Shown: positions 26,466-35,663, numbered from the stretch's first letter. The stretch: DNA of 64,000 nt from an uncultured Rothia sp. (GCA_946221065.1 CAMIIO010000001.1:124001-188000), one strand, 5' to 3'. The notes: generated from the letters alone by a model not told the origin. Numbers and translations are program-made.

Positions 26466-26778
26466 TGTATTCTTAATTTCCAGTTAGATAAGACCTTTCA
26501 CCGCAAATAGAAAATATTTAGCCGTGCATAACTGGTTTATTCGTTTTACAACCGTTGGAATTAACAATTTCCAGGTTGTAGTAGCTACCCTAAATACCAG
26601 ATTTTGCAGGCACGGTGTAAGTCATCAAATATTTGACATGGTTTCTCCAAGGTAGGGAAGGAGATAGGCAATCTGAGAGGCTTGAGACGACGGAGCGTTG
26701 GCGTGTTGCCGAGTCAGTGCTACGGTGAAGTTTCTCAGTACCCTGGTAGCGGGACGGCGTGGAGGTTTTCTGAAGAAG
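26466..26778. other. Intergenic spacer, nothing recognised
   Basis: 313 bases between the ispE terminator and the stop of a minus-strand acetyltransferase gene. AT-rich in its first half. A 67-codon minus-strand frame (26625-26828) overlaps the acetyltransferase and has no support. No RNA or repeat seen. Confidence 0.5.
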
Positions 26779-27285
26779 TTATGCCGGTAACTCTTTGATG
26801 CGTCGTGCTGACACCCCCGCATATACACCGTTGGGTTCGGTGGGCTTGGCTACTACCGCACCTGCCGCAATAACGCATCCTTCCGCGATATGTGCACCGG
26901 GGAGGACGGTGACGTTTGCCCCCACCCAGGCTCCTTTGCCAATGTGCAAAGGCGCATCCTTGAATTCGCCGCAGCGTAACTCGGGGTGCTCTCCAATCTG
27001 GTGAGAGCGCGTGAGAAGTAGGGCGTTTTGGGCTATGTGAACATTTTTACCAATAATGATTTCTGCACCACTGGCATCAATCGTTACATGGCGATTGATA
27101 AAGACACCCTGTTCGATGGTGATTTTATTTCCTAGCAGTTCAACGTGCGAAGAGATAAGGGAATTTGGGGAAACCTTATACCCTCCCCGATGAAGGATTT
27201 TTGCTCGTTGCTTAGTCTGTACTGCATCGCTTGCAATGTAACTGTTACGCAGTGTAATGAGCAGAGTTTTGATACCAAATGCCAT
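26779..27285 (-). CDS. Left-handed beta-helix acyl/acetyltransferase (WcaF/NodL-like)
   Basis: Hexapeptide-repeat acyltransferase of 168 residues, probably adding acetyl groups to a sugar. Hexapeptide motifs run from about residue 45 to 150, for example ITIEQGVFINRHVTIDA and IGKNVHIAQNALLLT; the active-site His is in TRSHQIG, and the coil ends VIAAGAVVAKP with a GVYAG-S-R turn as in WcaF/maltose acetyltransferase relatives. I chose the ATG at 27285 (AAGGA 7 bases upstream); the longer frame would begin with TTG. It is divergent from a glycosyltransferase gene, and both interrupt the ispE-ABC-F neighbourhood. Confidence 0.82.
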   Translation of the reverse strand: MAFGIKTLLITLRNSYIASDAVQTKQRAKILHRGGYKVSPNSLISSHVELLGNKITIEQGVFINRHVTIDASGAEIIIGKNVHIAQNALLLTRSHQIGEHPELRCGEFKDAPLHIGKGAWVGANVTVLPGAHIAEGCVIAAGAVVAKPTEPNGVYAGVSARRIKELPA

Positions 27286-27479
27286 GGGAAATCCTTGGTC
27301 GTTCAACAATAAATTGGGGTGAATAGTATTTTACTTTCCGCACGGAAGTTTTTATATCAGCTGATCTATGTGTTTGTGGGTTTTGCTCCCTAGAAATCCC
27401 TTCGTAAGCAATCTTGCCAGGCATAATAAGAATTATCCCCCCGTGCGAGCTTGCTTGCAGAATATAGAAGGTATTCCTC

Positions 27480-28574
27480 ATGAAAATTGCTATTACAGTC
27501 CTCGGCGGTGCCGATAATCCTACTATCTGGTCCGGTACCCCTTACGGAATAATGCAGGCCCTTAAAGAACTGGGTCATGATGTTCATTCAGTAAATGTGG
27601 TTCCGCACCCCAGAATTGGCTCAGCATATATTCGTTTACTGCGTGCGACACACCCTAGACTGCGAGGGAAATCTGCTGCATATATTCGTGAGAGTCTGGC
27701 GTTCTCTAAAATTTTGACTCTGAACGCTAAAACTGCGTTAAAAAAGATTGCTCCGGATCTCACCATTCAAATTGGCACCGGGTACGGGATGGGGACTCAT
27801 CCCTTCGTGACCTTTGAAGATATGACGATTCCACAAGCTGTTAAATTTCATTGGGGTGATACGTGGAATGAATTATCTTCGCAGGAGGTTTCTTTACGGA
27901 AGAGCCTGCAACAGCAACAGTATGAAGGCGCGCGGGCTGTTTGCATGGCAACTGACTGGGCTGCTTCTTCTGCGACCAACGATTACGCAGTTCTTTCGCA
28001 TAAAGTACACGCGGTGGGACTAGGAATTAATAAAAATATCCCTGGAGTTACAGCGGATAAAGATTTTTCGCATCCTAAATTTTTGTTTGTGGGCAATGAC
28101 TGGGAGCGAAAAAATGGAGCTCGTGTGGTAGCGGCTTTTTCTCGGTTACGGGGAGAATATGCCCAGGCAACCCTGGATATTGTGGGAAATACACCTTTAA
28201 TTCAGGGGGAAGGAATTACTGTTCATGGAAAGTTGAGCCTTGCAAATCCGGCACAGCAAGAAAAGCTAGAGGAGCTTTACCGGGCTAGTACTGTGCTGGT
28301 GGTGCCCTCTCTTTTGGAACCTGCCGGGATTATCTATGCGGAGGCGGCTGCCTACGGGGTGCCATCAATTGGAACCGCCGTGGGGGGAGCCTCATACATG
28401 ATTGGTGATGGCGGTCAGGTGGTGAATCCGGAGAGCCAACAGGAAATTTTTGAGGCAATGAAAAGAATGTGTGATCCTGCGCTTGCGCAGTCTTTGGGGC
28501 AGAAGGCACTGATACATGCACAGGAATTTACGTGGGTGAAGGTTGCGCAAAAGATTCTTGATACAGCTCAGTAA
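27480..28574 (+). CDS. GT4-family glycosyltransferase
   Basis: 364-residue GT-B glycosyltransferase. The C-terminal nucleotide-sugar domain carries VVPSLLEPAGIIYAEAAAYG, an EX7E motif at about residues 280-288, followed by GTAVGGASYMI. The N-terminal acceptor half (TVLGGADNPTIWSGTPYG) indicates retaining GT4 type. ATG with AAGG 9 bases upstream. AT-richer than adjacent housekeeping genes. Sugar donor and acceptor unknown; the divergent acetyltransferase may modify the same product. Confidence 0.8.
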   Translation: MKIAITVLGGADNPTIWSGTPYGIMQALKELGHDVHSVNVVPHPRIGSAYIRLLRATHPRLRGKSAAYIRESLAFSKILTLNAKTALKKIAPDLTIQIGTGYGMGTHPFVTFEDMTIPQAVKFHWGDTWNELSSQEVSLRKSLQQQQYEGARAVCMATDWAASSATNDYAVLSHKVHAVGLGINKNIPGVTADKDFSHPKFLFVGNDWERKNGARVVAAFSRLRGEYAQATLDIVGNTPLIQGEGITVHGKLSLANPAQQEKLEELYRASTVLVVPSLLEPAGIIYAEAAAYGVPSIGTAVGGASYMIGDGGQVVNPESQQEIFEAMKRMCDPALAQSLGQKALIHAQEFTWVKVAQKILDTAQ

Positions 28575-28587
28575 TAATCCAAAGACA

Positions 28588-28626
28588 CCGTGTGGCGGGG
28601 CGGGTAATGCTCTGTCCGGCACACGG
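28588..28626 (+). terminator. Hairpin downstream of the GT4 gene
   Basis: CCGTGTG (28588-28594) pairs with CACACGG (28620-28626) 14 bases after the stop codon. The T tract is weak. Confidence 0.35.
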
Positions 28627-28685
28627 CTCAAAGGCAGAATCTGGGGGGGCAGTGTATTAGGCGTTTTTTACTGATCCTTCTACAA

Positions 28686-28705
28686 CGCTACACATTTGTG
28701 TAGCG
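28686..28705. terminator. Hairpin between convergent GT4 and ABC-F genes
   Basis: CGCTACAC-ATTT-GTGTAGCG, eight perfect pairs with a four-base loop, 41 bases from the ABC-F stop. It could terminate either strand. Confidence 0.5.
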
Positions 28706-28745
28706 CCAAAAATATAGTGAAGAGAGGGGCAATATAGAGCCATAG

Positions 28746-30581
28746 CTACTCCACGATCTCCGAAAGTTCCATCCACCGCATCTCTAGCTCCTCAACTTCG
28801 ACATCGAGTTCCGCAATCTGGGCGGTGAACTTACCCAGCCCCTCGTAGTCGCTTTGGTCATGTGCCGCCATCTGCTCATGAACCTTCTCTTTAGCTTCGG
28901 CAAGTTTGGCGAGCTTACGGTCAATCTGGTTGATTTCCTTTTGTGCCGCACGAATCTCTGCGCCCGTTGCCTTTGGTTCTGCGCTCGATGGCGTAGCGGC
29001 GTCCTGCTTGCCCAGCGGCGAAGAACCGCTCACCGCGCCGGCAGAACTGCCACCTCTGCCCATTGCAGACAGCTGTAGATACTCGTCCACTCCGCCTGGT
29101 AAGTGGCGGAACGCGCCGTCAATAATTGCGTACTGCTGATCGGTCACACGCTCCATGAGGTAGCGGTCGTGCGAAACTACTAGCAAAGTGCCGGGCCAGG
29201 TGTCCAAGAGATCTTCCATGGCAGCGAGCATATCGGTATCAAGATCGTTGGATGGTTCGTCCAAAATCAGCACGTTTGGCTCGTCCAGCAAAATCAGCAG
29301 AAGTTGTAGGCGACGCTTCTGACCACCGGAAAGATCCTTCACCGGAGTAGAAAGTTGCGCGCTCGTAAAGCCTAAACGTTCGAGTAGCTGTCCCGGCGTC
29401 ATTTCTTTGCCGTCCGCAATGTAGGAGGTTTTCTTGCGTCCAATCACATCGGACACGCGATCTGTTTCTACGTCTTTTAGTTCGTCTAGTTGCTGAGTGA
29501 GGGTAGAAATCTTCACGGTCTTACCGTGCTTTACCCTGCCCGCACTTGGCTCCACCGCGCCGGTCACCAAACCCAACAGGGTTGATTTACCCGCACCGTT
29601 CACACCTAAAATTCCGGTGCGCTCGCCGGGAGCAATCCGCCAGGTGACCTTGCGGAGCACATCGCGTTTGCCCTTTGGCTGGGTATCATCCGGGTAAGAA
29701 ACATCGACGTTTTCAATATCCACGACGTCTTTGCCCAGGCGAGTTACCGCCATCTGGGAGAGCTCCACCTTATTGCGTACCGGGGGGACATCGGCAATCA
29801 ACTCATTCGCCGCGTCAATGCGAAACTTGGGCTTGGAAGTGCGCGCCGGTGCGCCACGGCGCAGCCAGGCGAGCTCTTTACGCATGAGGTTTTGTCGCTT
29901 AGCTTCAACGGCGGCGGCCTGACGATCACGCTCGACTCGTTGCAAAATGTAGGCTGCGTAGCCACCCTCGAAAGGCTCCACAATACCGTCATGAACTTCC
30001 CAGGTATCTGTGCAGACTTCGTCCAGGAACCAGCGGTCGTGAGTTACTACCAAGAGTCCGCCGGCGTTTTTAGACCAGCGGTTTTTGAGGTGCTGGGCAA
30101 GCCAGGAAATCGCCTCAACGTCTAGATGGTTGGTGGGTTCGTCCAGCATGAGCACATCCCACTCGCCAGCGAGCAACGCGGCAAGGGCAACACGACGTCG
30201 CTGACCGCCAGAGAGCGAAGAAACCGTAGCTTCCCAATCGAGATCGCTCACTAGGCCTTTAATAACATCACGGACTTTGGAATTGCCTGCCCACTCGTAC
30301 TCGGGGGTATCTCCCACAATTGCCTGGCCCACGGTCAGAGAATCATCTAGCACATCTGCCTGATCCAAGAAGCCAATGCGTGTTCCCGAGCGAACGGTTA
30401 CTTTGCCGGAGTCCGGGGTGAGTCGCCCAGAAAGCAAGGAGAGGAGGGTTGATTTACCGTCACCGTTGCGTCCAACAATGCCAATACGGTCGCCTTCATT
30501 TACGCCCACCGTAATACCTTCAAAGATAGTGCGGGTGGGAAATTCTAGGTGTAGCGATTCGCCGCCGAGTAGATGTGCCAT
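28746..30581 (-). CDS. ABC-F family ATPase (EttA/Uup-like)
   Basis: Soluble ABC-F protein with two ABC domains; these bind the ribosomal E site and affect translation or antibiotic protection. About 611 residues from the ATG at 30581, where MAHLLGGESLHLEF is the conserved opening. First Walker A GRNGDGKST, signature LSGGQRRR; second Walker A GVNGAGKST, signature LSGGQKRR; Walker B stretches end MLDEPTNHLD and ILDEPSNDLD. The linker between domains is rich in R/K. The C-terminal 80 residues form a charged coiled coil, as in Uup. An earlier start at 30614 would add 11 residues. Neighbourhood (ispE upstream, glmU on the other side) is typical of Micrococcales. Confidence 0.92.
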   Translation of the reverse strand: MAHLLGGESLHLEFPTRTIFEGITVGVNEGDRIGIVGRNGDGKSTLLSLLSGRLTPDSGKVTVRSGTRIGFLDQADVLDDSLTVGQAIVGDTPEYEWAGNSKVRDVIKGLVSDLDWEATVSSLSGGQRRRVALAALLAGEWDVLMLDEPTNHLDVEAISWLAQHLKNRWSKNAGGLLVVTHDRWFLDEVCTDTWEVHDGIVEPFEGGYAAYILQRVERDRQAAAVEAKRQNLMRKELAWLRRGAPARTSKPKFRIDAANELIADVPPVRNKVELSQMAVTRLGKDVVDIENVDVSYPDDTQPKGKRDVLRKVTWRIAPGERTGILGVNGAGKSTLLGLVTGAVEPSAGRVKHGKTVKISTLTQQLDELKDVETDRVSDVIGRKKTSYIADGKEMTPGQLLERLGFTSAQLSTPVKDLSGGQKRRLQLLLILLDEPNVLILDEPSNDLDTDMLAAMEDLLDTWPGTLLVVSHDRYLMERVTDQQYAIIDGAFRHLPGGVDEYLQLSAMGRGGSSAGAVSGSSPLGKQDAATPSSAEPKATGAEIRAAQKEINQIDRKLAKLAEAKEKVHEQMAAHDQSDYEGLGKFTAQIAELDVEVEELEMRWMELSEIVE

Positions 30582-30622
30582 GAGCACAAGGGTACTAGGT
30601 GCTGTGGGTGACATGCCGTGAA

Positions 30623-30652
30623 TTTAGATTTTGCGTACCCCTTTGGTAGGAT
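30623..30652 (+). promoter_or_regulatory. Candidate promoter for tRNA-Gln
   Basis: TTTAGA (30623-30628), 18-base spacer, TAGGAT (30647-30652), about 45 bases upstream of the mature tRNA 5' end. Confidence 0.4.
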
Positions 30653-30696
30653 AATGCATTGTCTGGAAATGCAGAGTTCTCTGGTCTTCACGACAT

Positions 30697-30768
30697 TCCG
30701 CCATGGTGTAATAGGCAACACAGCGGCCTTTGGAGCCGTTATTCTAGGTTCGAGTCCTAGTGGCGGAG
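30697..30768 (+). tRNA. tRNA-Gln (anticodon TTG)
   Basis: 72 bases forming a full cloverleaf: acceptor TCCGCCA pairs with TGGCGGA; anticodon loop CTTTGGA has TTG at 30730-30732; T-arm CTAGG-TTCGAGT-CCTAG is perfect. CCA is not encoded. The discriminator base is G. It lies between ABC-F and glmU, a known actinobacterial position. Confidence 0.97.
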
Positions 30769-30834
30769 CTTCGTCTACAGCTCATACATCACTTTCGAGT
30801 AGACGCTTTCCTACCTTTCTAGGAGTTCTAGCCT

Positions 30835-32310
30835 GTGAGCGCAACAGCACAAAACGTCCCGTCAGCAGTTATTGTTCTAGCCGCAGGAGCTGGAACCCGC
30901 ATGAAGTCAGACACCCCCAAAGTCATGCACGGCATTGGGGGTCGTTCTATGGTTGAGCACGCAATCGCCGCAGCCCGCAATCTTACCCCGGAACGTTTGG
31001 CTGCCGTCGTGCGCTTTCAGCGCGACAAAGTTGCCCAGCACATCCTAGATTTTGACGGCGACGTAACCATCGTGGATCAGGATGAGATTCCCGGCACCGG
31101 TCGAGCCGTGGAAGTTGGTTTGCTCGGCTTAGACGAACAGGGCGAAGTAACCGGCACCGTGGTCGTTACCTACGGTGACGTGCCGCTACTACGTTCGGAA
31201 ACCCTGCAAGAACTCATTGCTCACCATGAAGCACACAAAAACGCCGTAACCGTGCTCACCACCCATATTGATAATCCCGGCTCCTACGGGCGAATTGTGC
31301 GTGACGCCAGTGGCGAAGTCGAAGCCATCGTGGAAGCAAAAGACGCCACCGCAGAACAGCTTAAAATCACCGAAATCAACTCTGGTATCTACGCCTTTGA
31401 CGCCAAAGTTTTGCGCGATTCACTCACCCAAGTCACCACCGATAACGCCCAGGGCGAGAAGTACATTACCGATGTTCTCTCTATCGCCCGCGAGGCAGGA
31501 CACCGTACCTCGGCGCTCGCCATCGAAGATCGCTGGGAAGTTGAAGGCGCAAATGACCGCGTACAGCTCGCACAGCTCGGCCGCAAACTCAATGACCGCC
31601 TGGTTGAACAGCACATGCGCAACGGCGTCACCATCGTAGATCCACAAACCACCTGGATTGATTCCACCGTAACCATCGAGAACGACGTCACAATTCTTCC
31701 CGGAACCCAGCTCCAAGGCACCACCTCTGTTGGCACTGGTTCGGTAGTTGGCCCAGACTCCACCTTAAAGAATATTCAGGTGGGAAAGAACGTCACCATC
31801 GCCCGCACCCACGGATCCGATTCGGTAATTCACGACGGCGCAACCGTAGGACCCTTCGCGTATCTGCGCCCCGGCACCGAGCTAGGGGAGAAGGGCAAAA
31901 TCGGAACCTTCGTGGAAACCAAAAATGCCCAGATCGGTAACGGTTCCAAGCTCCCGCACCTTTCCTACGCGGGCGACGTCACCATCGGTGAGAACTCCAA
32001 TATTGGAGCCGCATCCGTGTTCGTGAACTATGACGGCGTGAACAAACACCGCTCCACCGTGGGAAATAACGTGCGGATGGGCTCAGACAATATGTACGTC
32101 GCCCCTGTAACTATTGGCGACGGTGCGTACTCCGGTGCTGGTACAGTGATTCGTAAGGACGTACCTGCAGGCGCGCTCGCTATCAATGAAGCTCCCCAGC
32201 GCAATTTTGAGGGCTGGGTATTGAAGAATCGCGCGGGCACCGCAGCTGCTGAGGCAGCTACGGCGGCAGGCGCAGAATCTACCCCATCTGCTGAGGAAAG
32301 CGAAAAGTAA
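30835..32310 (+). CDS. glmU: Bifunctional UDP-GlcNAc pyrophosphorylase / GlcN-1-P N-acetyltransferase
   Basis: Makes UDP-GlcNAc for peptidoglycan and polysaccharides. 491 residues. The N-terminal uridyltransferase domain has LAAGAGTRMKSDTPKVMH at about 16-33 and YGDVPLL; the C-terminal left-handed beta-helix starts about residue 270 with acetyl-CoA- and GlcN-1-P-binding segments RPGTELG, the catalytic His in HLSYAGD, and GAASVFVNYDG. An acidic Ala/Glu tail ends the protein. GTG start with AGGAG upstream. Stop abuts the prs ATG, so the two are co-translated. Confidence 0.97.
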   Translation: MSATAQNVPSAVIVLAAGAGTRMKSDTPKVMHGIGGRSMVEHAIAAARNLTPERLAAVVRFQRDKVAQHILDFDGDVTIVDQDEIPGTGRAVEVGLLGLDEQGEVTGTVVVTYGDVPLLRSETLQELIAHHEAHKNAVTVLTTHIDNPGSYGRIVRDASGEVEAIVEAKDATAEQLKITEINSGIYAFDAKVLRDSLTQVTTDNAQGEKYITDVLSIAREAGHRTSALAIEDRWEVEGANDRVQLAQLGRKLNDRLVEQHMRNGVTIVDPQTTWIDSTVTIENDVTILPGTQLQGTTSVGTGSVVGPDSTLKNIQVGKNVTIARTHGSDSVIHDGATVGPFAYLRPGTELGEKGKIGTFVETKNAQIGNGSKLPHLSYAGDVTIGENSNIGAASVFVNYDGVNKHRSTVGNNVRMGSDNMYVAPVTIGDGAYSGAGTVIRKDVPAGALAINEAPQRNFEGWVLKNRAGTAAAEAATAAGAESTPSAEESEK

Positions 32311-33294
32311 ATGACGGAGATTACCAATCCCGGCGAAAAGAAGATGGTACTCGTTTCTGGACGGGCACACCCTGAACTCGCTGAGGAAATCGCCAAGGAA
32401 CTAGGTTGCGATGTTCTTCCCACATCTGCATACGACTTTGCAAACGGCGAAACCTATGTTCGTTTTGAGGATTCCGTTCGCGGTAAAGATGCTTTTGTGG
32501 TGCAGTCCCATCCCGCGCCCATTAATGAATGGGTGATGGAACAGCTCATTATGATTGACTCGCTGAAGCGCGCTTCTGCTAAATCAATCACCGTAGTTTC
32601 TCCCTTCTACCCTTATGCTCGTCAGGATAAGAAGCATAAGGGGCGTGAGCCTATTTCTGCTCGTTTGATTTCTGATCTTTACAAGACTGCCGGTGCGGAT
32701 CGTTTGATGAGCGTTGATTTGCACACTGCGCAGATTCAGGGTTTCTTTGATGGTCCGGTGGATCACCTCATGGCGATTCCGCTGCTTGCTGCGCATGTGC
32801 GTGAAGAAGTTGATGTGGAAAACGTGACCGTAGTTTCTCCCGATACTGGTCGTGTGCGTGTGGCTGAACAGTGGGCGGAGCTTTTGGGTGGTGCTCCTTT
32901 GGCGTTTGTTCATAAGTCTCGCGATATTAATGTTCCTAACAAAGCTGTTTCTAAGGCAGTGGTGGGCGATATTAAGGGTCGTACCTGCGTATTGATTGAT
33001 GACATGATTGATACCGGTGGAACCATTGCTGGTGCAGTGAAGGTACTGAAGGATAATGGCGCTAAAGACGTGATTATCGCGGCAACTCACCCGGTGTTCT
33101 CTGATCCTGCTGTGGAGCGCCTGGCTAACTCAGGTGCCCGTGAAGTTGTGGTAACTAATACGCTTCCCGTTCCGGTGGAGAAGCGTTTTGAGAACCTCTC
33201 GGTGCTCTCTATCGCTCCACTGATTGCGCTGGCGATCAAGGAAGTTTTCGAGGACGGTTCCGTGACGAGTCTTTTTGACGGACGTTCTAACTAA
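32311..33294 (+). CDS. prs: Ribose-phosphate pyrophosphokinase
   Basis: Class I PRPP synthase, which makes phosphoribosyl pyrophosphate from ribose 5-phosphate and ATP for nucleotide, His and Trp synthesis. 327 residues. The catalytic flexible-loop region YPYARQDKKHKGREPI occurs at about 106-121, the metal-binding DLHTAQIQGFF at about 140, and the PRPP loop VLIDDMIDTGGT at about 228. In other actinobacteria glmU-prs is followed by rplY and pth. Here those genes appear only at 56.5 kb, after a polysaccharide island. Confidence 0.97.
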   Translation: MTEITNPGEKKMVLVSGRAHPELAEEIAKELGCDVLPTSAYDFANGETYVRFEDSVRGKDAFVVQSHPAPINEWVMEQLIMIDSLKRASAKSITVVSPFYPYARQDKKHKGREPISARLISDLYKTAGADRLMSVDLHTAQIQGFFDGPVDHLMAIPLLAAHVREEVDVENVTVVSPDTGRVRVAEQWAELLGGAPLAFVHKSRDINVPNKAVSKAVVGDIKGRTCVLIDDMIDTGGTIAGAVKVLKDNGAKDVIIAATHPVFSDPAVERLANSGAREVVVTNTLPVPVEKRFENLSVLSIAPLIALAIKEVFEDGSVTSLFDGRSN

Positions 33295-33330
33295 ACCGTA
33301 ATTTGTAGCTTTCTAGCACTGTATCTTATG

Positions 33331-33372
33331 AAAATTGAGACCTCCCCCATAGCGGGTGGGGCCTCAATTTTT
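33331..33372 (+). terminator. Rho-independent terminator of glmU-prs
   Basis: AAAATTGAG and CCTCCCCC regions (33331-33348) pair, with a few mismatches, with the segment ending GCCTCAATTTTT (33354-33372), closing in a T run 37-78 bases after prs. Confidence 0.75.
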
Positions 33373-33391
33373 ATGGAATAAAATATGTTAT

Positions 33392-33451
33392 TTCTTGCTT
33401 AAATCCCACAGTCTTGGGGTATACCCCAAGACTGTGGGATTTAAGCAAGAA
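33392..33451. repeat. Perfect 60-bp palindrome, no spacer
   Basis: Arms 33392-33421 and 33422-33451 are exact reverse complements (TTCTTGCTTAAATCCC... to its mirror) with no unpaired centre. It lies 20 bases beyond the prs terminator and 30 bases from the stop of the convergent flippase gene, at the left edge of the polysaccharide island. As RNA it would form a very long hairpin with a small loop. Function may be termination or structure. Confidence 0.9.
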
Positions 33452-33481
33452 TCAACCGGTGTACGGTGCTATTACTAGTGC

Positions 33482-34942
33482 TTATTTTGAAAGTACTTTT
33501 TGGAACGTTTGTCCAACGTAACGGGCGTCCTTGCGGACGGGCGGAAGAATCGCACAGATTGCTATAAAGCTGACAGTAAAGATAGCCATAAGCACAAGGA
33601 TCGCGAGGAAGTGACTAGTTAGCTCTAAATAGCGCGTCCCAGCGTAAGCGATACCTCCGGCTGCTAACAGTGAAAGAAAAGCCCGAAGTGATACCCAGAA
33701 CATGGGTAGTGTGTGAAATCCGGTAGTTTTTTGGCAGTGAATAAAAGTTGCCGGCCACATAATAGCTCCGGTGGCTATATATACTGCGGCCACGTAGGTT
33801 ACTCCAAAGGGGATAGCCGCACAAAAGAGCGCAATACGGAGTACGGTGCTGTAAATAGTGAGCCTAAAGAGCGCACCGCTTTTAGCTTCGGAAAGATAGA
33901 TCCAACCGGCTACAGAAGAGAGCGAAGTAAGGGCGTCGCCAAAGGCCAAAATAGCAACTAGCGGAATACTTTGTTCCCATTTGCTACCGAGAAGAAAATG
34001 AATAATATTTTCGGAGCCAAAGGCTATGAGTAACGCGATGGCAACAATGGGGTATAGATAGAGAGCCTGCGCTTTGAGAAGCATGCTCTCGTATCGGGGC
34101 TTATCCTCTCGAACCTTGGCTAGGGTGCTGAGAGCAACATTGCCAAGTGGGTTTCGAATCTGGTTCATGGGCATACGAACCATCTGAATAGCACGGTTAT
34201 ATGAGCCTAGAACGGTATTACCAAAGAATTTACCAATCAGAATAGTGTCTAGGTTTCCAGAGAAGTAAGTAAGTACGCTTGATCCGAAGAGGGGAAAACC
34301 ATAGTGAAAGAATTTTCGGATACTGGTGGAGCGATCAATAGCGCCGGGAAGCCAGCCCGCCATGAGCGCATTACCTCCCAGAACTAGGAGGTTGTTGATG
34401 AGCTGTTGGGCTATAAGCGCCCAATAGCCCCCACCGGCAAACGCAATGCCAATGGCTGCTGCTAGTGAGATGAGTGCGGAAGCTGTTTCCCATGAGGTGA
34501 GTCTGCCGTATTGAAGCTTTCGAATGAGGTCACATCGAAATTGGGTGGCCATCCCGGAGAGGGTAAAAACAAAACTGATGCAGATAGTAATAAGGATGAG
34601 CCTGGAGTCGTGGAAGATCCACCCGATGAGGGGCGCGAGGGCGCAACATACTAGGGTGCATCCTAGTCCAAGGAGGGTATTTGCCCACCAAAGGTTATCT
34701 CTTTCTGCGGTAGAGAGGTGCTTCGCTTGGATACTTGCGGTGGATAATCCTAAGTCTCGGATGAGTTCGGCTACGCCGATGATTGCGAAGGCTAGAGCAG
34801 TGAGTCCGTAGTCCTCTGGGGCTAGAATACGCGAGAGGACTATGAGGGAAACCATATTGATGACCAGTTTGATGAGCTGGCCTGATGATCCAACTAGAGC
34901 GCTTCGGGCGCCATTTAGACCAAGATTTTGATCTGCTGACAT
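33482..34942 (-). CDS. Oligosaccharide flippase (Wzx/PST family)
   Basis: Polysaccharide-transport protein of the MOP/PST superfamily, expected to flip polyprenyl-linked repeat units across the membrane. 486 residues with about twelve to fourteen spans, opening ARSALVGSSGQLIKLVINMV and containing LAPEDYGLTALAFAIIG, a block near residue 45 typical of lipopolysaccharide-type flippases. Minus strand, with the LMW phosphatase gene 52 bases upstream and co-oriented. It is the only flippase candidate in the island, so likely serves the plus-strand glycosyltransferase operon despite its opposite direction. Confidence 0.85.
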   Translation of the reverse strand: MSADQNLGLNGARSALVGSSGQLIKLVINMVSLIVLSRILAPEDYGLTALAFAIIGVAELIRDLGLSTASIQAKHLSTAERDNLWWANTLLGLGCTLVCCALAPLIGWIFHDSRLILITICISFVFTLSGMATQFRCDLIRKLQYGRLTSWETASALISLAAAIGIAFAGGGYWALIAQQLINNLLVLGGNALMAGWLPGAIDRSTSIRKFFHYGFPLFGSSVLTYFSGNLDTILIGKFFGNTVLGSYNRAIQMVRMPMNQIRNPLGNVALSTLAKVREDKPRYESMLLKAQALYLYPIVAIALLIAFGSENIIHFLLGSKWEQSIPLVAILAFGDALTSLSSVAGWIYLSEAKSGALFRLTIYSTVLRIALFCAAIPFGVTYVAAVYIATGAIMWPATFIHCQKTTGFHTLPMFWVSLRAFLSLLAAGGIAYAGTRYLELTSHFLAILVLMAIFTVSFIAICAILPPVRKDARYVGQTFQKVLSK

Positions 34943-34994
34943 GGTTTTCCTTCAGTGAAAGGGGTGTGTGTGATGGGCATTGCGGGCGGTGGTG

Positions 34995-35663
34995 TTAGCC
35001 GGCGTTAAATTGACCTAACCATGGTACGACGACGTCAAGTGAGTGCTGTATTTCAGTCACGGCTTTTTGTGCGGCTTCGGGACCGCGGCGGAAGGGGTCT
35101 GCAATATCGTCTTTGCGAGTGGGGCGGTCCTGAGTGAGTTTCATGTACGAGATTGGGTCGCTTCGTCGTCCGGCTGATTCTCTCAGGCGGGCCATCTGTT
35201 TAAGTAAGTGTACCTTGGGTCGGTATTCGGGCCATTCACGCATGATCCAGTCCATGTGGTGCCGTTCCATGACTAGAACCAGCGCGGATTCTTCAAGAAC
35301 TTCTCGACTGATTTGGCGTGCTTTGTGCTCGCCAATTTGTACGTCCTGTTCGATGAGTAAGCGGTCGATATGTTCTGCTACTGGCGCTCCAATGACGGCT
35401 CCGGTTCCCGCGCTGGCAAAATTCCATCCTGAGTTTGGGGCCATGTGTCGGGAAATGAGTTCTGCAGAGGCAGAACGGGCAATGTTTCCGGTGCATACAA
35501 AAAGGATGGTGTTTTGTGTATTTTCGGTATTTAAAGCATTGGATTCTCTAGCTGCAAGAACGTCTACCGTTTTTTCGGTTTTTCGTGCCCAAGGTGCTTT
35601 GGCTGGCGAGTTCGAGGGGTGCGAGGAGCGTCCGAGCAGGGAGGACACATTAAATTGGCCCAT
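34995..35663 (-). CDS. Low-molecular-weight protein tyrosine phosphatase
   Basis: Cytosolic phosphatase that would dephosphorylate the BY-kinase of the same island, a Wzb/CpsB-like role. Active-site P-loop CTGNIARS (CX5R) at about residue 57 after FV, and the general-acid Asp likely in ADPFRRGP near the C terminus. 222 residues, about 50 more at the N terminus than classic 150-residue LMW-PTPs. The start is supported by GGAGAAGG on the minus strand. Upstream lies the divergent main operon. Arsenate reductase is a fold relative but lacks this CX5R form. Confidence 0.88.
   Translation of the reverse strand: MGQFNVSSLLGRSSHPSNSPAKAPWARKTEKTVDVLAARESNALNTENTQNTILFVCTGNIARSASAELISRHMAPNSGWNFASAGTGAVIGAPVAEHIDRLLIEQDVQIGEHKARQISREVLEESALVLVMERHHMDWIMREWPEYRPKVHLLKQMARLRESAGRRSDPISYMKLTQDRPTRKDDIADPFRRGPEAAQKAVTEIQHSLDVVVPWLGQFNAG

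Noticed and set aside
26625..26828. 67-codon minus-strand frame after ispE
   Set aside because: Overlaps the acetyltransferase gene in another frame and shows no family pattern.
33331..33451. Insertion-sequence terminal repeats
   Set aside because: The two inverted repeats enclose no transposase, have different sequences and no target-site duplication is evident.
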